Below, piece by piece: positions 46,446 through 55,273 of a stretch of 64,000 bases of DNA. Source of the stretch: Bryobacterales bacterium (GTDB lineage: Bacteria; Acidobacteriota; Terriglobia; Bryobacterales; Bryobacteraceae); the NCBI GenBank assembly GCA_020852175.1, contig JADZBH010000050.1, forward strand, positions 46,038 to 110,037, in the 5' to 3' direction. How positions within the stretch are numbered: the first letter of the stretch is position 1; every line of letters starts with the position of its first letter. The position numbers were made by a program, and so were the translations under genes. A model generated the notes under the pieces. The model saw only the letters and a list, made by a program, of their open reading frames with translations. It had not been told where the DNA came from and made no database searches.

Positions 46446-47584
46446 GCCGCCAACACCGCTCCCGTCGATGTGGTGTCATAGCCGGCCAGCGATTCCAGTT
46501 TGCGGCGCAACGAAGCCCGCTGCAGCACGTCGAGAAACGACTGCACCAGCGGCAGCGCCGCCGTCTCCTTGCGCATCACGAAGTCATACCGCGCGCCGTG
46601 AAGCGGCACGAAATCGAGCGCGAACGCACGGGCGGCCGACCGCGTCGCCACGCAGGCGTCGGCGCTGCCCGAACTTACGGCAAAGGCCGCCGCCAGGTGC
46701 CCGTGCGCGATCCGTTCATAGCCGTGAATCCGTTCCGGCTCCAGTCCCGCCGCCGCGGCCAGTTTGTCCAACAGCGCCCGGCTTCCGGCCCCCGGCTCGC
46801 GATTCACAAAGGTCACGCCGCGCCGCGCCAGGTCCTCGACCTTTCCAATGCCCTTCGGATTTCCAGGCGCCACCACGAAGCCTTCCTCCCAATGAGCGAA
46901 GGTCACCACCACCAACTCCTCGCCGGGGAACTCCCGCCGGATGTACGGCAGGTTGAACTCGCCAGTTCGCGGGTCCTCCAGGTGCGATCCGGCGATGTGC
47001 ACCTTGCCCTCCTTCAGCCAGCCGAGCGCCCGCTTGCTGGAGGCGGCCGCCGAGACAACCTCCACCCCCGCCTCGCGCTCGGTCATCCTCGACAACAGGC
47101 TTGCCGCCGGATCGCAACCGGCCACCAAGAGCCGCTTGTGGAACTCCTCTTCGCGTCCGAATACCATCAGCCGCGCCTCGGCTTCGCGCTTGCGCGTGCG
47201 CGGCGGACCCGGCGTCCGAGCCACCAGTCCGTCGGCCTCCGGCATATAGTACGGCGCGGCGTTGACCGGCACGCTCATCCACCCCTTGCCGACACGGCAG
47301 ATGCGCACAGGCATCCCGTTCACCGGTTCCTCCGCGTCCAGGAAGCGGGCAGGCAGCAGGCCGGGTTCCTCGACGCTCACCGGGGCGAGCGAAAAGATCT
47401 CCTCGACGCTCACCTCCAGCAACCCGGCCAGCAACAGCGACAACTCCGTATTCGGCAGATAGGTTCCCGCTTCGATCGCGTAGATCGTCTGGCGGTTCAC
47501 GCCGATTCGAGCCGCCAGTTCCGCCGCCGTCAAACCCCGGCTCTTCCGGATCTCCGAGAGCCTGTTCCGCACCCTGTGTTTCAT
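46442..47584 (-). CDS. XRE-type HTH regulator fused to substrate-binding (PBP-like) domain
   Basis: RLSEIRKSRGLTAAELAARIGVNRQTIYAIEAGTYLPNTELSLLLAGLLEVSVEEIF; C-terminal GVTFVNREPGAGSRALLDKLAAAAGLEPERIHGYERIAHGHLAAAFAVSSGSADACVATRSAA. Confidence 0.88.
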   Translation of the reverse strand: MKHRVRNRLSEIRKSRGLTAAELAARIGVNRQTIYAIEAGTYLPNTELSLLLAGLLEVSVEEIFSLAPVSVEEPGLLPARFLDAEEPVNGMPVRICRVGKGWMSVPVNAAPYYMPEADGLVARTPGPPRTRKREAEARLMVFGREEEFHKRLLVAGCDPAASLLSRMTEREAGVEVVSAAASSKRALGWLKEGKVHIAGSHLEDPRTGEFNLPYIRREFPGEELVVVTFAHWEEGFVVAPGNPKGIGKVEDLARRGVTFVNREPGAGSRALLDKLAAAAGLEPERIHGYERIAHGHLAAAFAVSSGSADACVATRSAARAFALDFVPLHGARYDFVMRKETAALPLVQSFLDVLQRASLRRKLESLAGYDTTSTGAVLAA

Positions 47585-47594
47585 TCGTCCGATC

Positions 47595-48080
47595 CTACTT
47601 CCTCAACCGCACCACTTCCAGCTTCGTCAGCATCCGCACGGAACGCGCATGCGCCTTGTCGCCCGGCGCCACCAGTTGGAACCGTCCCCGCTCGCCGAAC
47701 AACGGCTTGCCGTTGGCCGTGTCGGCCAGCAGCACCCGGTTGCCGGTGAAAGCCGGGTCCAGTTCGGCCAGCGAATACACCGCCTGGTAGCCGTCCTGCG
47801 CATGAACGAGCACATAGCTCGCCATCGCCTTCCCGCGCAGTTGATCGCCCTGCGGCACGCCGGCCCGCTTCAGCAGTTCATCCACCCAGACACCCTCGTA
47901 GAGGGTTTCCACGCCATGATCGGACGCCTTCACGGAGGCTCTCGGCATCCGGGCCAGATCTCCGGACGCGAGCGTCAGGGGCCGCGTTACGTCGCCAGCC
48001 ACCTGCACCGCGGCGGTGGGCTCCTGGGCGCTCGCGCCAGCGGCAAGCAATAGAAAGAAGCAGAGATGCCTGGTCAACAT
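47595..48080 (-). CDS. Secreted Oxidored_molyb-like (sulfite-oxidase fold) domain protein lacking a mature-chain cysteine
   Basis: Signal peptide MLTRHLCFFLLLAAGASAQ; VQVAGDVTRPLTLASGDLARMP...YEGVWVDELLKRAGVPQG...VLVHAQDGYQAVYSLAELDP...NGKPLFGERGRFQLVAPGDK. Confidence 0.75.
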   Translation of the reverse strand: MLTRHLCFFLLLAAGASAQEPTAAVQVAGDVTRPLTLASGDLARMPRASVKASDHGVETLYEGVWVDELLKRAGVPQGDQLRGKAMASYVLVHAQDGYQAVYSLAELDPAFTGNRVLLADTANGKPLFGERGRFQLVAPGDKAHARSVRMLTKLEVVRLRK

Positions 48081-48137
48081 GAAGGTACGCCTCGATAGTA
48101 GTGTTTGAACGACGAAGTCATGTTAACACGAATTGTG

Positions 48138-48159
48138 TATGATGTGTATTCACGACATA
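48138..48159. promoter_or_regulatory. Imperfect palindrome, candidate operator in the divergent intergenic region
   Basis: TATGATGTG-TATT-CACGACATA, 7 of 9 arm positions symmetric; between 48080(-) and 48161(+). Confidence 0.35.
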
Positions 48160-48160
48160 T

Positions 48161-50185
48161 ATGCTTTTACATAACCTTTTTCGATGTTTACTGCTTCTCC
48201 TTTCCGCGTGCGCCGTCATGGCGCAAACCGCCCCGGATCCCGGCGGAAAGGAGGCATCCCCAAGCCAGGCGGACGAAAAGGCCAAAGGCGCATTCGACGC
48301 CGGCCGCATCACGGTCACCGTCACGGCATCCGCCACCCAGACACCCACCGCCGGGACGCTGGAGGAAGCCTCCTACCGCGCGCGCAATCTCGTCAAGACC
48401 GCCGACGCGCTCAACCTGATGCCTGGCGTCACGCTGCAACGCATCGGAAACCGTAACGAGCGCGGCGTCTTCGTGCGCGGTTTCGACTTCCGCCAGGTGC
48501 CGCTCTACATGGACGGCATCCCCATTTACGTCCCCTGCGACGGCTATGTGGATCTCGACCGCTTTCTCACGCTGGACGTCAGCGAAATTCAGGTGGCCAA
48601 GGGCTTCACCTCGCCTCTGTTCGGCCCCAACGCCCTGGGAGGCGCCATCAACATCATCTCCAAGGCGCCCACGAAGAAACTGAACCTCGACCTGGGTACG
48701 GGCTACGCATCCGGCAGGCAGGTGAATGGCTTTGTCAACGCCGGCACGCGCTTCCGCGCATTCTGGCTGCAGGGCGGTTTCGCCTGGCTCGGCAGCGACA
48801 CCTTCCCCTTATCCCGCAATTTCCAGACCAACCCGCTGCAGCCCGGTTTTGAGCGGCGCAACGCCTACCAGACAGACAGCAAAGGCCGCATCCGGTTCGC
48901 CTGGACGCCCAACAGCCGGGACCAGTACACCTTCACTTACGCCAAGCAAAATGGAGAGAAGGGCAACCCGCCTTATGCGGGTACGGACCCCGCCGTCCGC
49001 GTCCGTTACTGGCAGTGGCCCCGTTGGGACAAGGAGAGCGTCTACTTCATCGGCAACAAATCCATGGGAGAGGGCAGCTATCTTCGGGTGCGTCTTTACT
49101 ACGACAAGTTCGACAACCTGATCCGCGCCTACGACAACGCCAATTACAACTCGCAAAACCTCGGTTCGTCCTTCAACAGCCCCTACGACGACGGAACCTA
49201 TGGGACCACGACCGAGTATGGCGTCAAGGCCGGCGAGCGCCAGGACATCCGTTTCTCCTTCTACTTCAAGGACGATACGCACCGCGAGGGCAACCTGGGC
49301 GAACCGGTGCGCACCTTTCGTGACCAAACCTACTCATTCGGCTTTCAGGACACCCTCCGCCTGGCCTCGCGCACCTCGGCCCTACTCGGCTTCAGCGCCG
49401 ACCGCCTCGACACGCGCAATGCGCAGAACTTCGTCTCCGGCCAGGTGACGCCCTTTCCGCTGGCTCGCGTGTGGTCCTACAATCCACAGGCGGGCATCTT
49501 CCACGCGCTCACGGACTCGTCCAAGCTCCACTTCACCTTCGCCCGCAAATCCCGCCTGCCCACGGTGAAGGACCGCTACAGCTACAGGATGGGACAGGCA
49601 ATCCCCAATCCGAATCTCATGCCCGAGCGCTCGGACAACTACGAAGCGGGCTACACGCGCCTGTTCGGCACGCGCACCTTCGTCGAAGCCACTCTGTTTC
49701 GCAGTAACATCTCCGCCTCCACGCAGCGTTTCTACCTCCAGCCCAACCTTTACCAGCTACGAAACCTGGGCGAGGCTCGCTATCTTGGCGGCGAGGCTGG
49801 CCTGCGGACCAGCCTCACGAACGCGCTCCAGCTCACGGCCAACTACACCTACCTGAGCCGCCGCAACCAGACGATGCCCGCGGTGATCCTGCTTGACACG
49901 CCTCGTCACAAGACCTACGCCACGCTCACCTACCGCATCCACCCGCGCGTCACCGTCCTGGCCGATCACACGTACGAAGGCGGCCGCTGGAACCAAAACG
50001 ATGCCGGCCGCGTGTCGCGGGCGCCGAGTTTCGCTGCGGCGGGCTTCGGCGGCTCGGTGCGATTCTTCCGCGACGCGGAACTGCAAGCGGGCGTGAACAA
50101 TCTGTTCGACCGGAACTACTTCCTGGCGCAGGGCTATCCGGAAACCGGCCGCAACGCCTATGTGAACCTGCGCTACCGCTTTTAA
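48161..50185 (+). CDS. TonB-dependent receptor
   Basis: Signal peptide MLLHNLFRCLLLLLSACAVMAQ; plug LNLMPGVTLQRIGNRNERGVFVRGFDFRQVPLYMDGIPIYVP, GPNALGGAINIISKAP; ends NLFDRNYFLAQGYPETGRNAYVNLRYRF. Confidence 0.93.
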   Translation: MLLHNLFRCLLLLLSACAVMAQTAPDPGGKEASPSQADEKAKGAFDAGRITVTVTASATQTPTAGTLEEASYRARNLVKTADALNLMPGVTLQRIGNRNERGVFVRGFDFRQVPLYMDGIPIYVPCDGYVDLDRFLTLDVSEIQVAKGFTSPLFGPNALGGAINIISKAPTKKLNLDLGTGYASGRQVNGFVNAGTRFRAFWLQGGFAWLGSDTFPLSRNFQTNPLQPGFERRNAYQTDSKGRIRFAWTPNSRDQYTFTYAKQNGEKGNPPYAGTDPAVRVRYWQWPRWDKESVYFIGNKSMGEGSYLRVRLYYDKFDNLIRAYDNANYNSQNLGSSFNSPYDDGTYGTTTEYGVKAGERQDIRFSFYFKDDTHREGNLGEPVRTFRDQTYSFGFQDTLRLASRTSALLGFSADRLDTRNAQNFVSGQVTPFPLARVWSYNPQAGIFHALTDSSKLHFTFARKSRLPTVKDRYSYRMGQAIPNPNLMPERSDNYEAGYTRLFGTRTFVEATLFRSNISASTQRFYLQPNLYQLRNLGEARYLGGEAGLRTSLTNALQLTANYTYLSRRNQTMPAVILLDTPRHKTYATLTYRIHPRVTVLADHTYEGGRWNQNDAGRVSRAPSFAAAGFGGSVRFFRDAELQAGVNNLFDRNYFLAQGYPETGRNAYVNLRYRF

Positions 50186-50186
50186 A

Positions 50187-50394
50187 GTACTCGCGCAAAA
50201 CGGACTCGCCCGGAGCGGTCAAGCGCGGCGAGTCTCTTCCCGGCTTGGCGACGCTCCAGGCGGCCTTTGCGCTTTTGAAGTACTCGCGCAAAACGGACTC
50301 GCCCGGAGCGGTCAAGCGCGGCGAGTCTCTTCCCGGCTTGGCGACGCTCCAGGCGGCCTTTGCGCTTCTGAGGAATTCGCGCGCAACGGAGCCC
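50187..50394. repeat. 93-bp tandem direct repeat, two near-identical copies plus degenerate partial third
   Basis: gtactcgcgcaaaacggactcgcccggagcggtcaagcgcggcgagtctcttcccggcttggcgacgctccaggcggcctttgcgctt at 50187 and 50280; internal stem GACTCGCC...GGCGAGTC. Confidence 0.9.
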
Positions 50395-50417
50395 GCGTGC
50401 CGCGGCCCTGTTTGCTG

Positions 50418-52895
50418 CTACCGGGACTTTTTCGCTTCGTCCCACTCGCGGCGGTAGCGCGCCGCCGCTTCCGGTTGCCCCAGCGCGGCGTAGGCGGCGG
50501 CCAGATCCTCCCGCGCGCCTTGCAGCCAACTGACGGCGGGCTGTGTCTGGGCCTGTAACAGGCCGTAGCCCGCCTGGGTCTCCCGGACGGCCTCGCGCCA
50601 GCGCTTTTGTTTAGTGAGCGAACGCCCCAGCCGCACGCGGGCGATCGCCGTGTTCAGATGCGTCGCCGAGAGCGCTTTCGTGTAGCGCGCCACCACGTCG
50701 CGGAACATCTGCTCGGCCCGTGTGAACTCGCCCCGGCGCAGATACACCGTGCCCCGGTTCGACATCGCCGTGGCCACCAGGTAGTGCGCGTCGCCGCGAG
50801 TACGCCGGTAAATCTCCTCCATACGCTGAAAATACCTCTCGGCCTCGTCGAACTCGCCGGCGCCGGTCGCGAGGTTGCCAAGATCGTTGAGCACCGAGGC
50901 CACGCGCGCATGATCCCCGCCCATCGCTTTTTCCTGAACCGCCAGCGCCCGTACGAGCAAGGGCCGCGCCTCGCCAGGCCGCCCCTGATATAAAATGTCG
51001 CGGCCCAGCATCGTCAGCGCCGAGCCCGTCTCCGGATGTGACGGCCCATACCAGGCCTCGATCAATTCGAGAGCCCTCCGCAAATAGGGCTCGCCCTGGG
51101 CGTATTGCCCGGTGTCGAACTCGATGGCGCCCAGGTTGGTCAGATCGCCAGCCACCAGCGGATGCCGTTCGCCATGCGCGCCGATGCGCCATGCCAGCGC
51201 CTGCCGGTTCAGCCGCCGGGACTCGTCATACTGTCCGGCGTAGAAATGCGCGCTTGCCAGAGCCGAGGCCGCCGCCGCCAGCCTCTCCCCATCGGAGCCG
51301 CGTTGCCGGCGCGCCAGCACGCGTTCCAGGATCTTCACCGCGTCGCCGTAGCGCCCACGCTCGGTGAGAATCCGTCCCAGCGCCTCTTCGGCCCCCGCGT
51401 CGCCCGGCTGCCGCGCCATTGCCTGCCGCGCCAGCCGCTCGGCGTCATCGAACTTTCCTTCTTCGGACCGCAGCAGCGCCAACTCCGTCAGACTCTTCAC
51501 AGCCTGCTCGCCGGAAGGGGACTTGCCGGCCGCCAGCGTCAACAAGCGGCCGGCGTCTTCATACCGTCCCAGCCGACCATACATGCGGCCCAGCGTGTCG
51601 AACACCTCGGCCTGCACCTCGGGATCGCGATCGAGCGCGGGCGCCTCGCGCACGCCGCGGTCGATCAGCGTTTCCACGGTCAGCCCGTGCGCCGGTCCGG
51701 CCGCCTTGTCGCCCCCTTCAAACAAATTCAGTAGAAATGTTTGGATGCGCCGCGCCCTCTCCGCCGAGGCCACGGCCCGGTCGCGGCTTTCCTTCAACTG
51801 CCATGTGAAATATCCGGCCAGCGCCAGCGAGACGGCCAGGCCCGACGCCGCCGCGGTGGCGCCGGCGCGGTTTCGCGCCAGGAATTTCCGCAGCCGGTAG
51901 GCGCGCGAATCCGGGCGCGCCTCCAGCGGCTCGCCCGCCAGGTAGCGCCGCACGTCGCCCGCCAGCGCGTCCGCGCCGCGGTAGCGTTCGGCCGGATCGG
52001 CATGCGCCGCCTTGCCCGCGATCACGTGCAACTCGTCCCAAGCCGCCGCTCCCGGCGCCTGGTCCAGCAGTTCGCGCAACAGCACGCCGAGAGCGTACAC
52101 GTCGGTGAACACGCCCGCCGGTTCCCCACGCACTTGCTCGGGGGCGGCATAGCGTGGCGTCATCATGCGGAACTCCACGCGCGTCTGGTCATCTTCACGC
52201 CGCGTGTCTTCCAGGCGCTTGGCGATGCCAAAATCGAGCAGCTTCGGCAAGCCCGCGCGATCCACCAGAATGTTGGATGGCTTCAGGTCCCGGTGAATCA
52301 CGGCGCGCTCATGCGCGTACTGCACCGCCGCGCACACCTGGAGAAACAAAGCCAGCCGGTCCTCCACCCCAAGCGCTTTCCGGCGGCAATGCTCCACCAG
52401 TTGTTCGCCCTCCACGAGTTCCATGGCGATCCACGGCGTTCCTTCGGCGGTCACGCCCGCATCCAGCAACGCGGCGATGCCCGGATGCCGCAGGCTCGCC
52501 AGCGTCCGCTGTTCACGCTCGAAGCGTTCGCGCCGCGCCGGCGACACCCAGGCGTCGCGCAGAATTTTAACCGCCGCCTCGCTCGCCAGGTCGTCGCGCC
52601 GCGCCCGGTACACCACGCCCATGCCGCCTTCGCCAATCACCGCGCCCAGGCGGTAGGGTCCGCAGGCGTGCGTCTCCAACGCCGCCAACATCCCGCTGGT
52701 GACCGCCGCCGCCCCTTGGTCCAGCAGGCTTTCGCCCGCCGCGTCTTCATCCAGCATCGCTTCCAGACGCAGCCGCAACCCCGGATTTCCGCCGCTCTCC
52801 TCGGCCACGAATGCCCGCCGCTCCTCCAGCGGCAATTCCACCGCGCGGCTGAACAACTCGCGCAGACGTTCGAACTCCCGCGACTCCTCCGTCAT
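50418..52895 (-). CDS. Serine/threonine protein kinase with C-terminal TPR repeats
   Basis: LGAVIGEGGMGVVYRARRDDLASEAAVKIL, VIHRDLKPSNILVD, LLDFGIAKRL; C-terminal TPR-like array; ATG 52895 overlaps the sigma-factor stop. Confidence 0.93.
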   Translation of the reverse strand: MTEESREFERLRELFSRAVELPLEERRAFVAEESGGNPGLRLRLEAMLDEDAAGESLLDQGAAAVTSGMLAALETHACGPYRLGAVIGEGGMGVVYRARRDDLASEAAVKILRDAWVSPARRERFEREQRTLASLRHPGIAALLDAGVTAEGTPWIAMELVEGEQLVEHCRRKALGVEDRLALFLQVCAAVQYAHERAVIHRDLKPSNILVDRAGLPKLLDFGIAKRLEDTRREDDQTRVEFRMMTPRYAAPEQVRGEPAGVFTDVYALGVLLRELLDQAPGAAAWDELHVIAGKAAHADPAERYRGADALAGDVRRYLAGEPLEARPDSRAYRLRKFLARNRAGATAAASGLAVSLALAGYFTWQLKESRDRAVASAERARRIQTFLLNLFEGGDKAAGPAHGLTVETLIDRGVREAPALDRDPEVQAEVFDTLGRMYGRLGRYEDAGRLLTLAAGKSPSGEQAVKSLTELALLRSEEGKFDDAERLARQAMARQPGDAGAEEALGRILTERGRYGDAVKILERVLARRQRGSDGERLAAAASALASAHFYAGQYDESRRLNRQALAWRIGAHGERHPLVAGDLTNLGAIEFDTGQYAQGEPYLRRALELIEAWYGPSHPETGSALTMLGRDILYQGRPGEARPLLVRALAVQEKAMGGDHARVASVLNDLGNLATGAGEFDEAERYFQRMEEIYRRTRGDAHYLVATAMSNRGTVYLRRGEFTRAEQMFRDVVARYTKALSATHLNTAIARVRLGRSLTKQKRWREAVRETQAGYGLLQAQTQPAVSWLQGAREDLAAAYAALGQPEAAARYRREWDEAKKSR

Positions 52896-53443
52896 GCGGC
52901 GCCGCCCCGCATCCGTTGCGCCAGCCACGCCCGCGCCATGCGCCAGTCGCGCATCACGGTGGCTTCGGAAACACGGAACAACTCCATCAACTCCGTCACT
53001 TCCAGGCCACCGAAAAACCGGGCCTCCACCATGTGCGCCTGCCGGGCATCGAGCGATTCCAGTTCGTTCAGCGCCTCTTCCAGGGCCAGAACCTCTTCGG
53101 CATCCGGCGCCCTGGGCGCGCCATGCTCCTGCACCGTGTCCAGCGGCACCAGTTGCGCCACGCCTTCGCCCCCGCGCTTCTGCGCCTGCCGCCGCCGCGC
53201 GGCCTCCACCAGAATCTGACGCATCGCCCGCGCCGCGATCCGTTTGAAGTGCAGCGGCGATTCCACGTCCAGCCCGGGAGCGCCACGCAGCCGCATCCAG
53301 GCCTCGTTCACCAGCGCCGTCGGGTTCAGCGTCGCGCTCCGGTCCCCCTGTTTCACGGAAGCCGCCAGCCGCCGCAACTCTTCATAAGTGACCGAGAACA
53401 GATAGTCCAGGTTCGGCGAGCCGGAATTTTTCGCAGGTCCCAT
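52892..53443 (-). CDS. ECF-type RNA polymerase sigma factor
   Basis: YLFSVTYEELRRLAASVKQGDRSATLNPTALVNEAWMRLRG...FKRIAARAMRQILVEAARRR...LDARQAHMVEARFFGGLEVTELMELFRVSEATVMRDWRMARAWL; start may be 53497. Confidence 0.9.
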   Translation of the reverse strand: MGPAKNSGSPNLDYLFSVTYEELRRLAASVKQGDRSATLNPTALVNEAWMRLRGAPGLDVESPLHFKRIAARAMRQILVEAARRRQAQKRGGEGVAQLVPLDTVQEHGAPRAPDAEEVLALEEALNELESLDARQAHMVEARFFGGLEVTELMELFRVSEATVMRDWRMARAWLAQRMRGGAA

Positions 53444-53497
53444 GACAGTTCTCCCGCCCCCCTCACGCAATGCGCAGTGAGACCGTTCAATAATCAT

Positions 53498-55213
53498 ATG
53501 ACCATGAAGACCGTTCCCGCGTTTCTGTTCGCGATGGCTCTGTTCGCGCAGCAGGGCGATTGGCTTTCCCTGTGCTCTCGTTGCGCCTCGCCCGCCGTCT
53601 ACGCCAAAACCGGCACTGGCACGGAGAACTCCGTCGCCGAAGCCCGCTTCACCGATGCCGGATTCCGGGAGGATTGCACCAGCCAGGGCTTCAAAGGCGC
53701 GGCCATTACCAAGTGCGTCGCCGATTTGAAGAAAGAGGATGGCGGCAAGATCTATCGCGCCTCGGCCAACTGCACGGCGGGAACGTTCAAGCCCACGGAC
53801 GGCAAGTCATACACCTTTGCCGGCGTCTGGGACGCCTCCGACATCGGCGAGGGCCGCACCAAGTGGCGCGACACGGCCACGGGACAAATCACCGGACGCG
53901 ACAACGCCAGCGGCGGGCTTGCCCTCAGCCAGCAATGGGAGGTCCTCTGCCCGGGCCCGCTGAAAATCCGTACGGCGGCCAACTCCGCCCGTCCGGCCGC
54001 GGTTCGTCCTGCCGCCTCCGCGCAGGCGTCCGCCCCCACGCCGAACGTCTGCAACGGCGCGCCGCAGTGCGCCGAGGTGAACCCGTTTAGCGCCACCATC
54101 ACCGATTTCCGCACCAGCACCAGCGGCGGCTACCGTCTGGTCACCGCTACCGTGCGTTTTCAGAACAAGCTCTCGCGGCCCGTCATTCTCGGCTACCTTT
54201 CCGGCGGCGGACTTGCCATCGACGACCGCGGCAACCGTTTCGGCATGAATGAGAACAACGGCCTGCAGGGCCTCGGCTTCATCCGCCAGAACCAGGTGGA
54301 TCCGAAGTTCATCATCGGCCCCGGCCAAACCTCCAACGCCCGGCTGGAATACAACTGGTATCCGCGTGGCGGCGAGATCTTCGGCCAGGTCTACGATCTC
54401 GAATTCACCATTCGCGAGATCCTTCCCGTGTCGGCCACGCAGTTTCGCATCGGGGCCGAGTATCCGCTGCGCTACCGCGGGCTGGGCGATCGCGTCACCT
54501 CTTCCGCGCCGCCCCCTGCTCAGACGGTAGCCGGAGGGCAGACGGTAGCCGGAGGGCAGACCTCCTCGCCCGCGCCCCTGAGCGCCGCCGATCTGGCCAA
54601 CGCGCAAAATGCAACTCCGTCCGCCGCTCCCGCTCCCATTCCCGAGCCGGCGGCCGACCCGTGCGCGGGCGCGCCCCGCTGTTATTCCGCCGGTCCCTTC
54701 ACGGCGCAAATTCAGGGCATGACGCAGGCCATGCAAAACGGCTACCAGGTGCTGCGCTATAACGTCCGTTTCCGGAATCTCACGCCGCAGTTGCTCGTGC
54801 TGGCTTACAAGAACATCACCGCCGTCTCCATCGACAATCACGGCCAACGCCTGAACCAGAGCCGCCAGCCGGTTACCGGCATGGGATTTTGGGGCGGCGG
54901 CCACGCGAACGCCGACTTCCAGGTGGCGCCCGGCCAGTACCGCGACGCGGTGTTCGAGGTCTGGCGCTACATCGCCAGAACGCAGGTGGGCACGGCCTTC
55001 ACCTTCGATTTCACCGTCCACCAGTTGGAACTGCTGCCGGCCAACCAGGTGCGCGCCCTGCGTGAGTTCACCGTCAACTTCGCCGATCTGACGCCCAGCA
55101 ACCCCATCGGCGGCTTCACCTCCACCAGTCCCACGGGGGCCAACCCCCAGCAGGGCCAAAGCGTGAACGAAGCAGTGCGCTCGCTGAAGGACATCTTCAA
55201 GAAGAAGAGATAG
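53498..55213 (+). CDS. Secreted protein with an internally duplicated beta-rich domain
   Basis: ORF 52916..55213; ATG 53498/53504 then MKTVPAFLFAMALFAQQGD; two homologous segments starting CNGAPQCAEVNPFSATI... and CAGAPRCYSAGPFTAQI... Confidence 0.65.
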   Translation: MTMKTVPAFLFAMALFAQQGDWLSLCSRCASPAVYAKTGTGTENSVAEARFTDAGFREDCTSQGFKGAAITKCVADLKKEDGGKIYRASANCTAGTFKPTDGKSYTFAGVWDASDIGEGRTKWRDTATGQITGRDNASGGLALSQQWEVLCPGPLKIRTAANSARPAAVRPAASAQASAPTPNVCNGAPQCAEVNPFSATITDFRTSTSGGYRLVTATVRFQNKLSRPVILGYLSGGGLAIDDRGNRFGMNENNGLQGLGFIRQNQVDPKFIIGPGQTSNARLEYNWYPRGGEIFGQVYDLEFTIREILPVSATQFRIGAEYPLRYRGLGDRVTSSAPPPAQTVAGGQTVAGGQTSSPAPLSAADLANAQNATPSAAPAPIPEPAADPCAGAPRCYSAGPFTAQIQGMTQAMQNGYQVLRYNVRFRNLTPQLLVLAYKNITAVSIDNHGQRLNQSRQPVTGMGFWGGGHANADFQVAPGQYRDAVFEVWRYIARTQVGTAFTFDFTVHQLELLPANQVRALREFTVNFADLTPSNPIGGFTSTSPTGANPQQGQSVNEAVRSLKDIFKKKR

Positions 55214-55273
55214 CGCCCCTGCTGGTCTCCCCCTTCGATACTATGTTGGGCAGGATCCCAGGAGGCCTGTCCT

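Noticed and set aside
51741-53219. 492-aa plus-strand ORF opposite the kinase/sigma genes
   Set aside because: Antisense shadow ORF; kinase and ECF sigma motifs are unambiguous on the minus strand.
54526-54561. 18-bp tandem cagacggtagccggaggg repeat
   Set aside because: Only two copies and in frame (QTVAGG linker); ordinary slippage repeat rather than a regulatory or CRISPR-like element.
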